A stretch of 64,000 nt of DNA, taken from Mixta sp031457955 (GTDB lineage: Bacteria > Pseudomonadota > Gammaproteobacteria > Enterobacterales > Enterobacteriaceae). Below the pieces are notes generated by a model. That model was not told the DNA's origin and ran no database searches. It was given only the letters and a program-made list of their open reading frames with translations. This document shows, in pieces, positions 17,654 to 27,236 of the stretch (position 1 is its first letter; every line of letters starts with the position of its first letter). The translations under genes were made by a program, and so were the position numbers. The stretch covers positions 270,654-334,653 of the forward strand of contig NZ_JAVDXN010000006.1 of assembly GCF_031457955.1 (NCBI RefSeq), read 5' to 3'.

Positions 17654-18310
17654 TTAGCTTGCCTGACGCGTCTCATGGCTGCGACGATAAGCGATCAGAT
17701 CTTCAATCGTCACCAGCGGCATATCATGCTGTTTGGCGAAAACAATCGCTTCTGGCGCATGGGCCATGGTGCCGTCATCGTTGGTCAGCTCACACAGCAC
17801 GCCTGCGGGTTTAAAACCGGCTAATGAAACCAGGTCGATGGTCGCTTCGGTATGACCGCCGCGCGACAATACGCCGCCTTCACGCGCGCGCAGAGGGAAA
17901 ACGTGGCCCGGACGATTTAAATCGCTGGGGCGAGCGTTATCAGCAATGGCGGTGCGAATGGTGGTCAGACGGTCCTGCGCGGAAACGCCGGTTGTCACGC
18001 CCTGAGCCGCTTCAATGGTTACGGTAAAGCCGGTGCCGAAAGAGCTGGTGTTGTTCTCTACCATCATCGGCAGATCCAGCTGCTGGCGCTGCTGCTCGGT
18101 CAGGCACAGGCAGACGATGCCGCTGCCGTGACGAATGGTTAAAGCCATTTGCGCAACGGTCATGGTTTCGGCCGCGAAAATCATATCTGCTTCATTTTCG
18201 CGGTTTTCGTCATCCAGTACCATTACCCCACGGCCTTCGCGCAAAGCGGCGATGGCGCGTTCTACACGCTGTTCCGGCGTGCCAAATTCAGAAAGTAGCG
18301 TCTGATTCAT
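17654..18310 (-). CDS. ribB: 3,4-dihydroxy-2-butanone-4-phosphate synthase
   Basis: Converts ribulose 5-phosphate to the four-carbon precursor of riboflavin. The 218-residue protein begins MNQTLLSEFGTPEQRVERAI and has the active-site acidic loop VLDDENRENEADMIF, the HGSGIVCLCL segment and RPGHVFPLRAREGGVLSRGGHTEA. It is a stand-alone RibB without a GTP cyclohydrolase domain, normal for Enterobacterales. An FMN riboswitch precedes it on the same strand. Confidence 0.97.
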   Translation of the reverse strand: MNQTLLSEFGTPEQRVERAIAALREGRGVMVLDDENRENEADMIFAAETMTVAQMALTIRHGSGIVCLCLTEQQRQQLDLPMMVENNTSSFGTGFTVTIEAAQGVTTGVSAQDRLTTIRTAIADNARPSDLNRPGHVFPLRAREGGVLSRGGHTEATIDLVSLAGFKPAGVLCELTNDDGTMAHAPEAIVFAKQHDMPLVTIEDLIAYRRSHETRQAS

Positions 18311-18413
18311 GGTAAATAAACCTTATCAATATTGTGGTTACCAGAATCAGGGCGTGCTTGAGGAGTGCATAAAAATAACGCGAGGCGAGCCTGGGGCCCG
18401 ACAGAACCGTTAT

Positions 18414-18556
18414 CCTCTCCCATCCGGACTTTAACCGTCGGCCCCGGAATTACACCGGATCTGCTGACCTTCCGATAGTGAAACCGGAAGCGCTCGCGGG
18501 CTTTCAGCTGATGCTGATTTACCGCCGGTGGGGAATTTCGCCCCGCCCTGAGAATA
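18414..18556 (-). ncRNA. FMN riboswitch (RFN element) of ribB
   Basis: Read on the minus strand, the element begins at the conserved CTCAGGGCGGGG region near 18556, continues through CCCCACCGGCGGTAAA and ends with GTCCGGATGGGAGAGG at 18414. These are the invariant RFN segments in order. It lies about 100 nt before the ribB start and should shut off ribB when FMN is abundant. In E. coli the same leader yields the small RNA SroG. Confidence 0.95.
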
Positions 18557-18705
18557 AGCGAATTTACTATAACGCCAAACCACTTCTCCGGCAACGCACA
18601 ATAGCAGCATATGCTTATCACGCATATGCAACTGCCATTTTAGGTTTATCCTTTTCCAGACAGGCATTACACTTAAGTTAACTTTGTTGCGACCAGGAAA
18701 CGGCC

Positions 18706-19194
18706 ATGATTGACCCGAAAAAAATTGAACAACTTGCTCGTCAGGTACATGAAGCAATGCCGAAAGGCATTCGCGAATTTGGCGATGATGTTGAGAAGAA
18801 AATCCGCCAGGTCCTGCAGGCGCAGCTGACGCGTATGGATCTGGTAAACCGTGAAGAGTTTGATGTGCAGACGCAGGTACTGCTGCGTACGCGTGAAAAG
18901 CTGGCGGTGCTGGAACAGCGCCTGGCGGCCCTGGAAAGCCAGAGCGGCAATGCATCGACATCAGCCACGCCGACCACGCCGGTAACGCCTGCGGCGTCAC
19001 CAGCAACACCGAGTCAGCAGACAACGTCGGGCACCCAGACAACATCGGGCATGCAGACAAACGCAGCCTCTGCACCGGCATCATCACCCGCAGCCACACC
19101 GGCCTCACCTGCGGCCATCCCTGCGGCAACGCCAACAACGCCAGCAACGCCAGCTTCAGAAGATGTAGTAAAGACAGAAGACCCGAACCGTTAA
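18706..19194 (+). CDS. ubiK: Ubiquinone biosynthesis accessory factor UbiK with a long low-complexity tail
   Basis: Assists aerobic ubiquinone synthesis with UbiJ in the E. coli Ubi complex. Residues 1 to about 84 are a typical BMFP-domain UbiK (MIDPKKIEQLARQVHEAMPK ... REEFDVQTQVLLRTREKLAVLEQRLAALE), ending in a coiled coil. The rest, to residue 162, is almost entirely Ala, Thr, Pro and Ser with a TTSGTQ/TTSGMQ near-repeat; E. coli UbiK is only about 96 residues. The reading frame is clean and closes at a normal stop, so the tail looks genuine. Confidence 0.94.
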   Translation: MIDPKKIEQLARQVHEAMPKGIREFGDDVEKKIRQVLQAQLTRMDLVNREEFDVQTQVLLRTREKLAVLEQRLAALESQSGNASTSATPTTPVTPAASPATPSQQTTSGTQTTSGMQTNAASAPASSPAATPASPAAIPAATPTTPATPASEDVVKTEDPNR

Positions 19195-19200
19195 TACCCG

Positions 19201-19228
19201 CGGCAGGCTACATAGCGTTAGCCTGCCG
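19201..19228. terminator. Terminator-like inverted repeat between ubiK and hldE
   Basis: CGGCAGGCTA and TAGCCTGCCG are perfect ten-base arms around an eight-base loop, between the convergent ubiK and hldE stops. T-tracts are short on both sides. Confidence 0.65.
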
Positions 19229-19245
19229 TCGTTTATGGCTCGCGC

Positions 19246-20667
19246 TTATGAACGAATCCGCTTGATAATATTGGTGGTGGAAATACCGTCCTCAAAATTC
19301 AGCACGCGCACTTCTCCCCCGTTAGCCCAAACTTCTTCGCTACCGGCAATCTCTTCTGGTTTGTAATCACCACCCTTCACCAGCAGGTCGGGCAGCACGC
19401 CTGCGATCAGGCGCTGCGGCGTATCTTCTTCAAACGAGACCACCCAGTCCACCGACTCCAGCGCGCCCAGTACAATCATGCGATTTTCCAACGGGTTAAC
19501 TGGACGGCTGCTGCCTTTCAGGCGACGGGTTGAGGCATCGCTGTTTACCGCTACAATCAGGCGATCGCCCAGTTTGCGCGCGTTCGATAAATAAGAGACG
19601 TGACCGGCATGCAGAATGTCAAACACGCCATTGGTCATTACCACTTTTTCGCCGCGCTGACGCGCCAGCGCTACCGCTTCCTTCAGCTGTGCTTCATCCA
19701 TAATGCCGAAGCCGCTTTCCGGACGCGCATGGATAGCATTTTCCAGCTCCACTGGCGATACGGTTGAGGTACCCAGTTTACCCACCACCACGCCAGCAGC
19801 GGCATTGGCAAGGAAACAGGCGGCCTCAAGATCGTCGCCGGAGGCCAGCGAGGCGGCCAGCACGCCAATCACGGTATCGCCTGCGCCGGTAACATCATAA
19901 ACTTCCTGCGCCTGAGTAGGTAAATGCAGCGGGGCTTTGCCGGGTTGCAGCAGCGTCATGCCGTTTTCCGAGCGCGTCACCAGCAGCGCCGAAAGCTCAT
20001 AGTCCGCCACCAGCTGCATGCCACGCTCAACAATTTGCGTCTCATCCTGACATTTACCTACCACCGCTTCGAACTCAGAGAGATTCGGCGTCAGCAGCGT
20101 CGCGCCACGGTAGCGCTCAAAATCCGTGCCTTTAGGATCCACCAGCACCGGCACGTTGGCCGCGCGCGCCAGCTGAATCATCTGCTGTACGCTGGCCAGC
20201 GCCCCTTTGGCGTAATCGGACAATACCAGCGCGCCGGAACGCGGCAGCGCGGCGGCAATACGTTGATGCAGCGGCTCAGGATCGATACCGGCGAATCCCT
20301 CTTCAAAATCGAGACGGATTAACTGCTGGTTACGGGAAAGCACGCGCAGTTTGGTGATCGTAGGGTGCGTCGGCAGCGCGACAAAATCGCATTTTACATT
20401 GACGTTTTGCAGGCTGACGCCCAACGCACGGGCGGCATCATCAATGCCCGTCAGGCCGATAAGGCGCGACGAGGCGCCCAGCGCGGCAATGTTCATTGCC
20501 ACGTTAGCCGCTCCGCCAGGACGCTCTTCGACATTGTCCACTTTCACCACCGGCACCGGCGCTTCCGGTGAAATACGGCTGGTAGGGCCATACCAGTAGC
20601 GATCCAGCATCACATCGCCAACCACCAGCACTTCTGCACGGTTAAATTCGGGCAGTGTCACTTTCAT
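19246..20667 (-). CDS. hldE: Bifunctional heptose kinase/adenylyltransferase HldE
   Basis: Makes ADP-heptose for the LPS inner core: the N-terminal PfkB-type kinase phosphorylates heptose 7-phosphate and the C-terminal domain adenylylates heptose 1-phosphate. Kinase marks are RPGGAANVAMNIAALG and the catalytic TGAGDTVIGVLA; the nucleotidyltransferase mark is TNGVFDILHAGHVSYLSNAR. I start at the ATG at 20667 (MKVTLPEFNRAEVLVVGD), giving 473 residues; the frame extends upstream without support. glnE and ygiF lie upstream on the same strand. Confidence 0.97.
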   Translation of the reverse strand: MKVTLPEFNRAEVLVVGDVMLDRYWYGPTSRISPEAPVPVVKVDNVEERPGGAANVAMNIAALGASSRLIGLTGIDDAARALGVSLQNVNVKCDFVALPTHPTITKLRVLSRNQQLIRLDFEEGFAGIDPEPLHQRIAAALPRSGALVLSDYAKGALASVQQMIQLARAANVPVLVDPKGTDFERYRGATLLTPNLSEFEAVVGKCQDETQIVERGMQLVADYELSALLVTRSENGMTLLQPGKAPLHLPTQAQEVYDVTGAGDTVIGVLAASLASGDDLEAACFLANAAAGVVVGKLGTSTVSPVELENAIHARPESGFGIMDEAQLKEAVALARQRGEKVVMTNGVFDILHAGHVSYLSNARKLGDRLIVAVNSDASTRRLKGSSRPVNPLENRMIVLGALESVDWVVSFEEDTPQRLIAGVLPDLLVKGGDYKPEEIAGSEEVWANGGEVRVLNFEDGISTTNIIKRIRS

Positions 20668-20753
20668 TACAGAGACTCCAGACTGCAGTAAAAATATTGC
20701 GCGCGATAATAGCACAGCTATGTTAAAACGCTGATTCGCCCATCATGGTTCTT

Positions 20754-23612
20754 TCAGCGTTCTGCTGGCAAGGTTTGCAGCCAGCGCCGCCAGCTATCCT
20801 GAACCTCTTGCCGTTCGCGCATAAAGGATTCCATCGCCACGTGCCCGGCCTGCTCCTGCAACGCCAGATGATGCAGCTCATCACGCAGAGTGACGTAAGC
20901 CTGCGTCAGCGCCTCTGCTTCCTGCTGCGTTATTTTATTGTGCCGCGCCAGCAGCTCCAGGATGCGCACATTATCTGACCATGTCGCCAGCTTCGGTTCC
21001 TGCGCCGCATAGCGCAGCACCAGATACTGCGTAATAAATTCAATATCGGTAATGCCGCCTTCGTCCGCTTTAATATCCCAGCGGCCCTTATGCTTGTGGC
21101 TCAGGTGAGCATACATTTTTTCCCGCATTGCGCGCACGTCCGTTTGCAAGGTTGCGGCATCGCGCGGCAAACAGAGGATTTCGCGGCGGATGGTTTCAAA
21201 GCGCTGGCTTAACGCGGGTTCGCCATACACGATGCGCGCCCGCACCAGCGCCTGATGCTCCCATGTCCAGGCATCGTTACGCTGATATTCGTCAAAGGCG
21301 TCCAGCGTGCTGACCAACATCCCGGCCGAGCCGGAAGGCCGTAAGCGCGCATCCACTTCGTAAAGAATGCCGGATGAGGTTCGCGTGCTGAACAGGTGCA
21401 TAATCCGCTGCGCAAGGCGTAAATAGAACTGGCGGCCATCGATAGCGCGCTCGCCATCGGTCACTGCGTCCGAGGGGCAATCATGCAAAAAAACCAGATC
21501 AAGATCGGAGCGGTAGCCCAGCTCCCAGCCGCCCAGCTTGCCGTAGCCCACCACGGCAAAGCCGCGCTCTCCCTGCTGCAGATGCGAGGGACGTCCATAG
21601 CGCTGCGTCATCATATTCCACGCCTGCTGCACCACCGCCTGAATAATCGCCTCGGCCAGCCAGGTTAGGTGATCACTCACTTTCATCACCGGCAGCGTTC
21701 CCGCTATGTCCGCCGCCGCGATACGCAGATGCTGCACCTGCTTAAACTGGCGCAGCGCTTCCAGCTGCTGCTCTTCATCATCTTCCGGAATACGCAGCAG
21801 ATACTGGCGCAGCTCATCCCGATAGGCATCGGTTGCGGTGGGCTGATACAGCGTCGCGGGATCGAGCAGCTCATCCAGCAGCAGCGGATAGCGCGCCAGC
21901 TGGCTGGCGATCATCGGCGAAGCGGCACACAAACGAATAAGCTGCTTTAACGCGCCGGGCGATTCCGTGAGCAGCTCCAGATAGGTAGTGCGCGTTACCA
22001 CGCCCAACAACAGCGGAATCAACCGCTGCAGCGTGATATCCGCATCGGCGCGGGCACACACTTCATGCAGCAGCCGCGGCATCAGCTGATCCAGCGCCAG
22101 CCGACCGCGCGGACCAATGGTACGTTTATCCACGTCCTGCCGAAAATCGTTCAACGTGCGCGAAATATGCTGTCGACCTGGTTCATCAAAATGCGCCAGC
22201 AGCGCTTCCAGATCGCTTTGCTCAAGCTTATCGAGCCAAAGCTCGGTCATGCCTTGATTTTCGCTCTCTTCCGCACTGTCCGCTGAATCCTCACCGATTA
22301 GCTCATTAAAAATCTGTCGCACCTGCGCCATATGTTGTTCCAGCGCCTGAAGTAATGCCGCCCAGTCAGCAAAGCCCATCGCCCACGCAAGGCGTGCCTG
22401 ATTTAACCCATCAGTCGGCAGCGTTTGCGTTTGCTCATCGGCGATGCTCTGTAACAGGTTCTCTAAGCGACGTAAAAACAGGTAGGCTTCACGCAGCGCG
22501 CTAACCTGCGGCGGCGACAGCAGATGCAGTGCTTCAATAGCAGAGAGCGTTGGCAGCAGCGCGCGCTGCTGCAAGGTGCGCTCGCGTCCACCGCGAATAA
22601 GCTGGAACACCTGCACGATAAACTCGCTTTCGCGAATCCCTCCGGCGCCCAGTTTGATATTGTCTTTCAGGCCGCGCCGACGCACTTCACGCGCAATCAT
22701 GCCCTTCATATTGCGCAGCGACTGAATCACGCTGAAATCGATATAGCGGCGATAGATAAAGGGACGCAGCATCTGCTGCAATTCCTGGCTCCAGCGATCG
22801 TCGCTGTTGCCCATCAGCCGTGCCTTCACCATCGCGTAACGTTCCCAGTCGCGCCCCTGCTCCTGATAGTAATCTTCCAGCGCGGCAAAGCTGAGCACCA
22901 GCGGGCCGCTGTCGCCGAAAGGCCGCAGGCGCATATCAACCCGATAAACAAAGCCATCCGCCGTTGGCTGATCGAGCACTTTGATTAAGCGCTGCCCCAG
23001 CCGGGTGAAAAACTGCGCATTATCCAGTTCGCGTCGTCCGCCACGCGTCGAGCCGTTTTCCGGCCAAACAAAAATCAGATCGATATCAGAAGAGAAATTC
23101 AGCTCGCCGCCGCCTAATTTACCCATGCCGAGAATCAGCAACGGCTGCGGCTCTCCCGCCGCGTTACACGGCGTGCCAAAATCGTTGCAACAGGCCTGCC
23201 ACAGCCAGTCTCGCGCGGCGACAATCAGCGTTTCGGCCAGCACGCTCAGCTGCTGAAGCGTCTCTTGCGTGCTGCATTCACCGGTGGTCTGCATCCAGGC
23301 GATGCGCACCATCATTTGACGCCGGAACAGACGCAACTGGCGCATTAGCGTCGCTTCATCCGTTACCGTTTGCAGCTGTTCATTGAGCCATTCGGTGTAA
23401 TATCGCCATTCATCGGGCTGCGGAGCCTGCTGTGTGAGCTGCTGCCACCATTCCGGATGCTGTTGCAGACTATCGGCAACAAAATCACTGAAGGCCAGCA
23501 TCGCCTGTTGTTGCAGACTCAATGACGCAAGCGAACATTGCAGCCGCTCCGCCGTTTTCTCCGCCTGTTGCTGCAGCTGTTCAGGCAGCGGTCCGGTTAA
23601 GGTTGGCAGCAT
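20754..23612 (-). CDS. glnE: Glutamine synthetase adenylyltransferase/deadenylase
   Basis: Adds and removes AMP on glutamine synthetase in response to PII and glutamine. The 952-residue protein shows the two nucleotidyltransferase domains in the family order: GMGKLGGGELNFSSDIDLIF (N-terminal, deadenylase) and GYGKLGGWELGYRSDLDLVF (C-terminal, adenylylase). The C-terminus ends QDSWRRWLQTLP. It lies 20 bp downstream of ygiF and 86 bp upstream of hldE, likely one operon ygiF-glnE-hldE. Confidence 0.97.
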   Translation of the reverse strand: MLPTLTGPLPEQLQQQAEKTAERLQCSLASLSLQQQAMLAFSDFVADSLQQHPEWWQQLTQQAPQPDEWRYYTEWLNEQLQTVTDEATLMRQLRLFRRQMMVRIAWMQTTGECSTQETLQQLSVLAETLIVAARDWLWQACCNDFGTPCNAAGEPQPLLILGMGKLGGGELNFSSDIDLIFVWPENGSTRGGRRELDNAQFFTRLGQRLIKVLDQPTADGFVYRVDMRLRPFGDSGPLVLSFAALEDYYQEQGRDWERYAMVKARLMGNSDDRWSQELQQMLRPFIYRRYIDFSVIQSLRNMKGMIAREVRRRGLKDNIKLGAGGIRESEFIVQVFQLIRGGRERTLQQRALLPTLSAIEALHLLSPPQVSALREAYLFLRRLENLLQSIADEQTQTLPTDGLNQARLAWAMGFADWAALLQALEQHMAQVRQIFNELIGEDSADSAEESENQGMTELWLDKLEQSDLEALLAHFDEPGRQHISRTLNDFRQDVDKRTIGPRGRLALDQLMPRLLHEVCARADADITLQRLIPLLLGVVTRTTYLELLTESPGALKQLIRLCAASPMIASQLARYPLLLDELLDPATLYQPTATDAYRDELRQYLLRIPEDDEEQQLEALRQFKQVQHLRIAAADIAGTLPVMKVSDHLTWLAEAIIQAVVQQAWNMMTQRYGRPSHLQQGERGFAVVGYGKLGGWELGYRSDLDLVFLHDCPSDAVTDGERAIDGRQFYLRLAQRIMHLFSTRTSSGILYEVDARLRPSGSAGMLVSTLDAFDEYQRNDAWTWEHQALVRARIVYGEPALSQRFETIRREILCLPRDAATLQTDVRAMREKMYAHLSHKHKGRWDIKADEGGITDIEFITQYLVLRYAAQEPKLATWSDNVRILELLARHNKITQQEAEALTQAYVTLRDELHHLALQEQAGHVAMESFMRERQEVQDSWRRWLQTLPAER

Positions 23613-23632
23613 AGCTTCTCCCTGAAAAATGA

Positions 23633-24937
23633 TCAGACGTTGCCGTTAAGCCAAAAGGCAGGCTGCCTGAGCGCCTGGCGACACAGCAGATCCAGCTCAT
23701 GATAACGATCCGCCTGAATCGCCTGCGCCAGCTGCCGCCAGGGCTGTAGCCAGTTCTCGACGTCATGCGCCGGATAGGCGCCAGCCAGCAAATGCACGGC
23801 CAGCAGCTGACGTGACAGACGCGTCAGTTTATCCAGATACTCGTTATGCTGACGTATCGTCATAAAGGTTTCTTTCAGATCGGCAGCCACGCGCCCCAGC
23901 ATGATATCGGCGAAGCGTTTAAACGAGCCTTGCAGCCGGGCGGCATTTTTCTGATCGATAAAGGGCTGCCAGCCAGCGTTAATCAACCAGCTGGTAAAGG
24001 TAAGCTGCGCATCCAGCCATTGCGGGCTGTAGCAGATCTCCTGCGCTGTCGGCTGCGTATTTTCCAGCGTTTCAATCAGGCCGGTCAGCTTCTGCCGCAG
24101 GGCGTTGCTGGCCTTACGCGGCACCAGCGCGCCAAACAGCGTAAAGGTCTGGCGTACGGTTTCCAGCGCTTCCAGAATCGCTTCACGCGCCGCCGCTTCA
24201 CCGCGCAGCCATAGCTCTTCATGATACTGCCACTGCTTAAGCGCCAGCGTTAACGCCGCCTGCATCCCCTCTTCTACCGTGGCTTTGGGTTTTGCCTGCA
24301 GAATCGGCAGCGGACGGACTGGCTGCTGCGGTTTCCCCTGCGCCAGCCAGTAACCGCGTGCCGCTTTACTCAGGCTGCCAAGGCGCAAACCTTCCGCCTG
24401 GCCGAGTTCCGCAGCAAGCGCCAGCACGTCAGCCAGATCGCCCTGTTTTAGCTCCAGCTCGATTTCCTGTAGCGGCTCGCTGAATTCGTCCGCGCTCACC
24501 TCACCGCGATCCAGCGCCACTTCGATTTCACTGTTGCCATAGGTGACCAGCCAGCGCTCACGCTTAAAGTGCGTGGTAAACAGCGGCTTAAGCTGCTGCT
24601 GTAATGCGTTCAGATCGCAACCTTCAGGCCAGATCTCCGCAGGAAGACGCGCGATATCCAGCTCCGGTTGGGTTAATGCGACATTGTATTCCGGGCGCTG
24701 ATGCAGGCCGCCCAGCGTCTGCCCGGCAACTTTCAGCGTCATTTCCCAGGTTTCATTAATGCCGCGAATACGCAGCCCCATATCCCAGCGGCGCAGCTGG
24801 TTATCCGGCGTTTCAAAATAGGTGTTGGTCAGGGCCAGCGGTGCGCTGTATTGATGGGGCAAGGCAGCCAGCTGGCTACCCAGCCTTTCTGCCGCCTGCG
24901 GCGTAGCAATGAACTTTAACTCAATTTCAATGGTCAT
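23633..24937 (-). CDS. ygiF: Inorganic triphosphatase YgiF (CYTH-CHAD)
   Basis: Hydrolyses inorganic triphosphate. The 434-residue protein starts with the CYTH signature MTIEIELKF (ExExK) and has further tunnel residues in LRIRGINETWEMTLK and EVALDRGEV. From about residue 210 it continues as a His-containing helical CHAD domain, with FKRFADIMLGRVAADL near residue 340. Length and architecture match E. coli YgiF. It is the first gene of the ygiF-glnE-hldE group. Confidence 0.95.
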   Translation of the reverse strand: MTIEIELKFIATPQAAERLGSQLAALPHQYSAPLALTNTYFETPDNQLRRWDMGLRIRGINETWEMTLKVAGQTLGGLHQRPEYNVALTQPELDIARLPAEIWPEGCDLNALQQQLKPLFTTHFKRERWLVTYGNSEIEVALDRGEVSADEFSEPLQEIELELKQGDLADVLALAAELGQAEGLRLGSLSKAARGYWLAQGKPQQPVRPLPILQAKPKATVEEGMQAALTLALKQWQYHEELWLRGEAAAREAILEALETVRQTFTLFGALVPRKASNALRQKLTGLIETLENTQPTAQEICYSPQWLDAQLTFTSWLINAGWQPFIDQKNAARLQGSFKRFADIMLGRVAADLKETFMTIRQHNEYLDKLTRLSRQLLAVHLLAGAYPAHDVENWLQPWRQLAQAIQADRYHELDLLCRQALRQPAFWLNGNV

Positions 24938-25145
24938 AATTTCTCATTCAATCTTTCACTGGCGCAGATTTCAGGAATAAACCGAAGAGTAATGCAGATA
25001 ACCCGCTGCTGTCTCTGCTTTATTATGCTTTCGCGAGCATGACCGCATCACTCTGAGACCAGGATAGTTCTCATTCAGATTTTTGCGTAGCCTATCCAGA
25101 CTGTGCCCTAAAATTTTTCCGGAACAGATGAAAAAACGATATCGA

Positions 25146-25766
25146 ATGAAAAAATCACATTTTATTGGCCTGACTTTGCTGGCTTTCAGCGTTACTGCCC
25201 CCGCCCACGCCGAAGAAAAACGCTATATTTCTGATGAATTATCCACCTGGGTTCGTAGCGGTCCGGGCGATCAATATCGCCTGGTTGGCAAGCTGAATGC
25301 CGGTGAACAAGTTACCCTGCTGCAAACCAATGGCACTACTCAGTACGGTCAGATCCGTGATGCAGAAGGAAAAACCAACTGGATCCCGCTGGCGCAGCTG
25401 AGCGTCGAGCCCAGCCTGCGCACGCGCGTGCCGCAGCTTCAGCAGCAGGTAAAAGAGCTTACCGATAAGCTGGCTAATATCGACGGCAGCTGGAACCAGC
25501 GCACATCGGATATGCAGAAAAAAGTGGCGGCCAGCGATGCCGTGATCAACGGTTTGAAAGAAGAAAATCAGCAGCTGCGCAATCAGCTGATCGTGGCGCA
25601 GAAGAAGGTTAATGCCGCGAACGTACAGCTGGATGACAAGCAGCGCACCATTATTATGCAATGGTTTATGTATGGCGGCGGCGTCGCAGGCGTAGGTTTG
25701 CTGCTGGGTCTGCTGTTGCCGCATATGATCCCGTGCCGCAAGCAGAATAATCGCTGGATGAACTAA
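25146..25766 (+). CDS. ygiM: YgiM, SH3-domain membrane-anchored protein
   Basis: TIGR04211-type protein. A signal peptide (MKKSHFIGLTLLAFSVTAPAHA) is followed by a bacterial SH3 domain (YISDELSTWVRSGPGDQYR to about residue 90), a coiled coil (about 95-165), a C-terminal membrane helix (WFMYGGGVAGVGLLLGLLLP) and a short basic tail. Function is not established. An in-frame ATG at 25128 with a better-placed GGAACAG would add six residues (MKKRYR); I follow the E. coli-like N-terminus. It lies upstream of cca in the same orientation. Confidence 0.92.
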   Translation: MKKSHFIGLTLLAFSVTAPAHAEEKRYISDELSTWVRSGPGDQYRLVGKLNAGEQVTLLQTNGTTQYGQIRDAEGKTNWIPLAQLSVEPSLRTRVPQLQQQVKELTDKLANIDGSWNQRTSDMQKKVAASDAVINGLKEENQQLRNQLIVAQKKVNAANVQLDDKQRTIIMQWFMYGGGVAGVGLLLGLLLPHMIPCRKQNNRWMN

Positions 25767-25950
25767 CACGCCACCACGCTTTTTTGCTTATCGCGACCGC
25801 AGCAGGGCTAATCATGCGCCCTGCTGCTGTCATACCCGTAATTCTGCTATTGTTGTGACTGAATATGCCTTGCGGACACTTTTTGCCGGTCTGGAAGGAT
25901 GGCGTCGGCACGCCTGATATTAACTTGCTGAACTCTGGAGAAACTCCGTA

Positions 25951-27186
25951 GTGAAAACTTACCTTGTCGGTGGCGCGGTTCGCGATGGTTTGCTGAAGCT
26001 GCCGGTCAAAGACAAAGATTGGGTGGTGGTAGGCGCTACGCCTGAAATAATGCTGGAGCAGGGATATCAGCAGGTAGGACGCGATTTTCCGGTCTTTCTG
26101 CATCCTGTCAGCCGGGAAGAATATGCGTTAGCCCGCACCGAACGTAAATCGGGCAGCGGCTATACCGGATTTGTGACCTGGTTCGCGCCGGATGTCACGC
26201 TGGAGCAGGATCTTCAGCGACGCGATCTGACGATTAATGCGATCGCGCAGGATGAAAACGGCAACTATATCGATCCTTATCATGGCCGGTTAGATCTGGA
26301 AAAACGCCTGCTGCGCCATGTCTCTGCGGCTTTCGTTGAAGATCCGCTGCGTGTCCTGCGCGTTGCGCGTTTTGCGGCCCGCTACGCGCATTTAAGTTTT
26401 CGCATTGCCGATGAAACCATGACGCTGATGCGTACCATGGCCGTCAGCGGCGAGCTGGCGCATCTGACCGCCGAGCGCGTCTGGAAAGAGACGGAAAACG
26501 CGCTACGCACGCCCAATCCCCAGGTCTACTTTCAGGTGCTGCGCGACTGCGGCGCGCTGGCAGTGCTGCTGCCGGAAATCGATAACCTTTTCGGCGTACC
26601 GGCACCGGCCAAATGGCATCCGGAAATTGATACCGGCGTGCATACCTTGATGACTGTGGCTATCGCTGCTCAGCTCACGGCGGAGGTCGATGTGCGCTTC
26701 GCCACGCTGTGTCATGACGTAGGAAAAGGACTAACGCCGCCGGAAAAATGGCCCAGCCATCCGGGGCACGGCCTTGCTGGCGTGCCGCTGGTGGAGGATA
26801 TTTGTCGCCGCCTGCGCGTCCCGAATCATATCCGCGATCTCTCCGTGCTGGTGGCGGAGTTTCACGATGTGGTGCATACCGTTGAAAATCAGACCGCCGA
26901 GCGGCTGGTTGCGCTGTTCGATCGGATGGATGCCTGGCGTAAACCGCAGCGCGTTAACCAGCTGGCGCAAACCAGCGAAGCGGATGCGCGCGGACGTGCC
27001 GGGTGGGAAAACAACGATTATCCACAAGGACGCTATCTGCACGAGGCGTTTGCTGTTGTGCAGGCGGTTGCGCCCAAGGCCGTGGTGGAAGCCGGGTTTA
27101 AAGGTGCGCAGGTGCGTGAGGAGCTGACGCGTCGTCGCATTGAGGCGCTGGAAAAGTGGCGGGAACGTCAAAGCCATCAGGCTTAA
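25951..27186 (+). CDS. cca: Multifunctional CCA-adding enzyme
   Basis: tRNA nucleotidyltransferase that builds or repairs the 3' CCA end and, in the gammaproteobacterial type, also has an HD phosphohydrolase domain. It starts at a GTG (25951) giving MKTYLVGGAVRDGLLKLP with the GG and RxD motifs. DKDWVVVGATPEIM, RRDLTINAIAQD and the HD motif LCHDVGKGLTPPEKWPSHPGH follow. It is 411 residues, as in E. coli. A strong terminator follows within 10 bp. Confidence 0.97.
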   Translation: MKTYLVGGAVRDGLLKLPVKDKDWVVVGATPEIMLEQGYQQVGRDFPVFLHPVSREEYALARTERKSGSGYTGFVTWFAPDVTLEQDLQRRDLTINAIAQDENGNYIDPYHGRLDLEKRLLRHVSAAFVEDPLRVLRVARFAARYAHLSFRIADETMTLMRTMAVSGELAHLTAERVWKETENALRTPNPQVYFQVLRDCGALAVLLPEIDNLFGVPAPAKWHPEIDTGVHTLMTVAIAAQLTAEVDVRFATLCHDVGKGLTPPEKWPSHPGHGLAGVPLVEDICRRLRVPNHIRDLSVLVAEFHDVVHTVENQTAERLVALFDRMDAWRKPQRVNQLAQTSEADARGRAGWENNDYPQGRYLHEAFAVVQAVAPKAVVEAGFKGAQVREELTRRRIEALEKWRERQSHQA

Positions 27187-27191
27187 GGCGT

Positions 27192-27223
27192 AAAAAAGGA
27201 GGCGCATGCGCCTCCTTTTTTTG
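27192..27223. terminator. Terminator between cca and uppP
   Basis: AAAAAAGGAGGCGCATGCGC followed by CTCC and a T-run forms a compact symmetric hairpin that can serve both convergent genes. Confidence 0.9.
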
Positions 27224-27236
27224 CTGCCGATAGCGG

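Noticed and set aside
18431..19147. A 238-codon minus-strand frame over ubiK and the ribB leader
   Set aside because: It arises from the low-complexity ubiK tail and runs through the FMN riboswitch; composition is unlike protein and ubiK is clearly the real gene.
18955..19194. Repetitive ubiK tail as a CRISPR-like or mobile repeat
   Set aside because: The near-repeats are short, in frame and codon-based (Ala, Thr, Pro), so they are protein low complexity, not an array.
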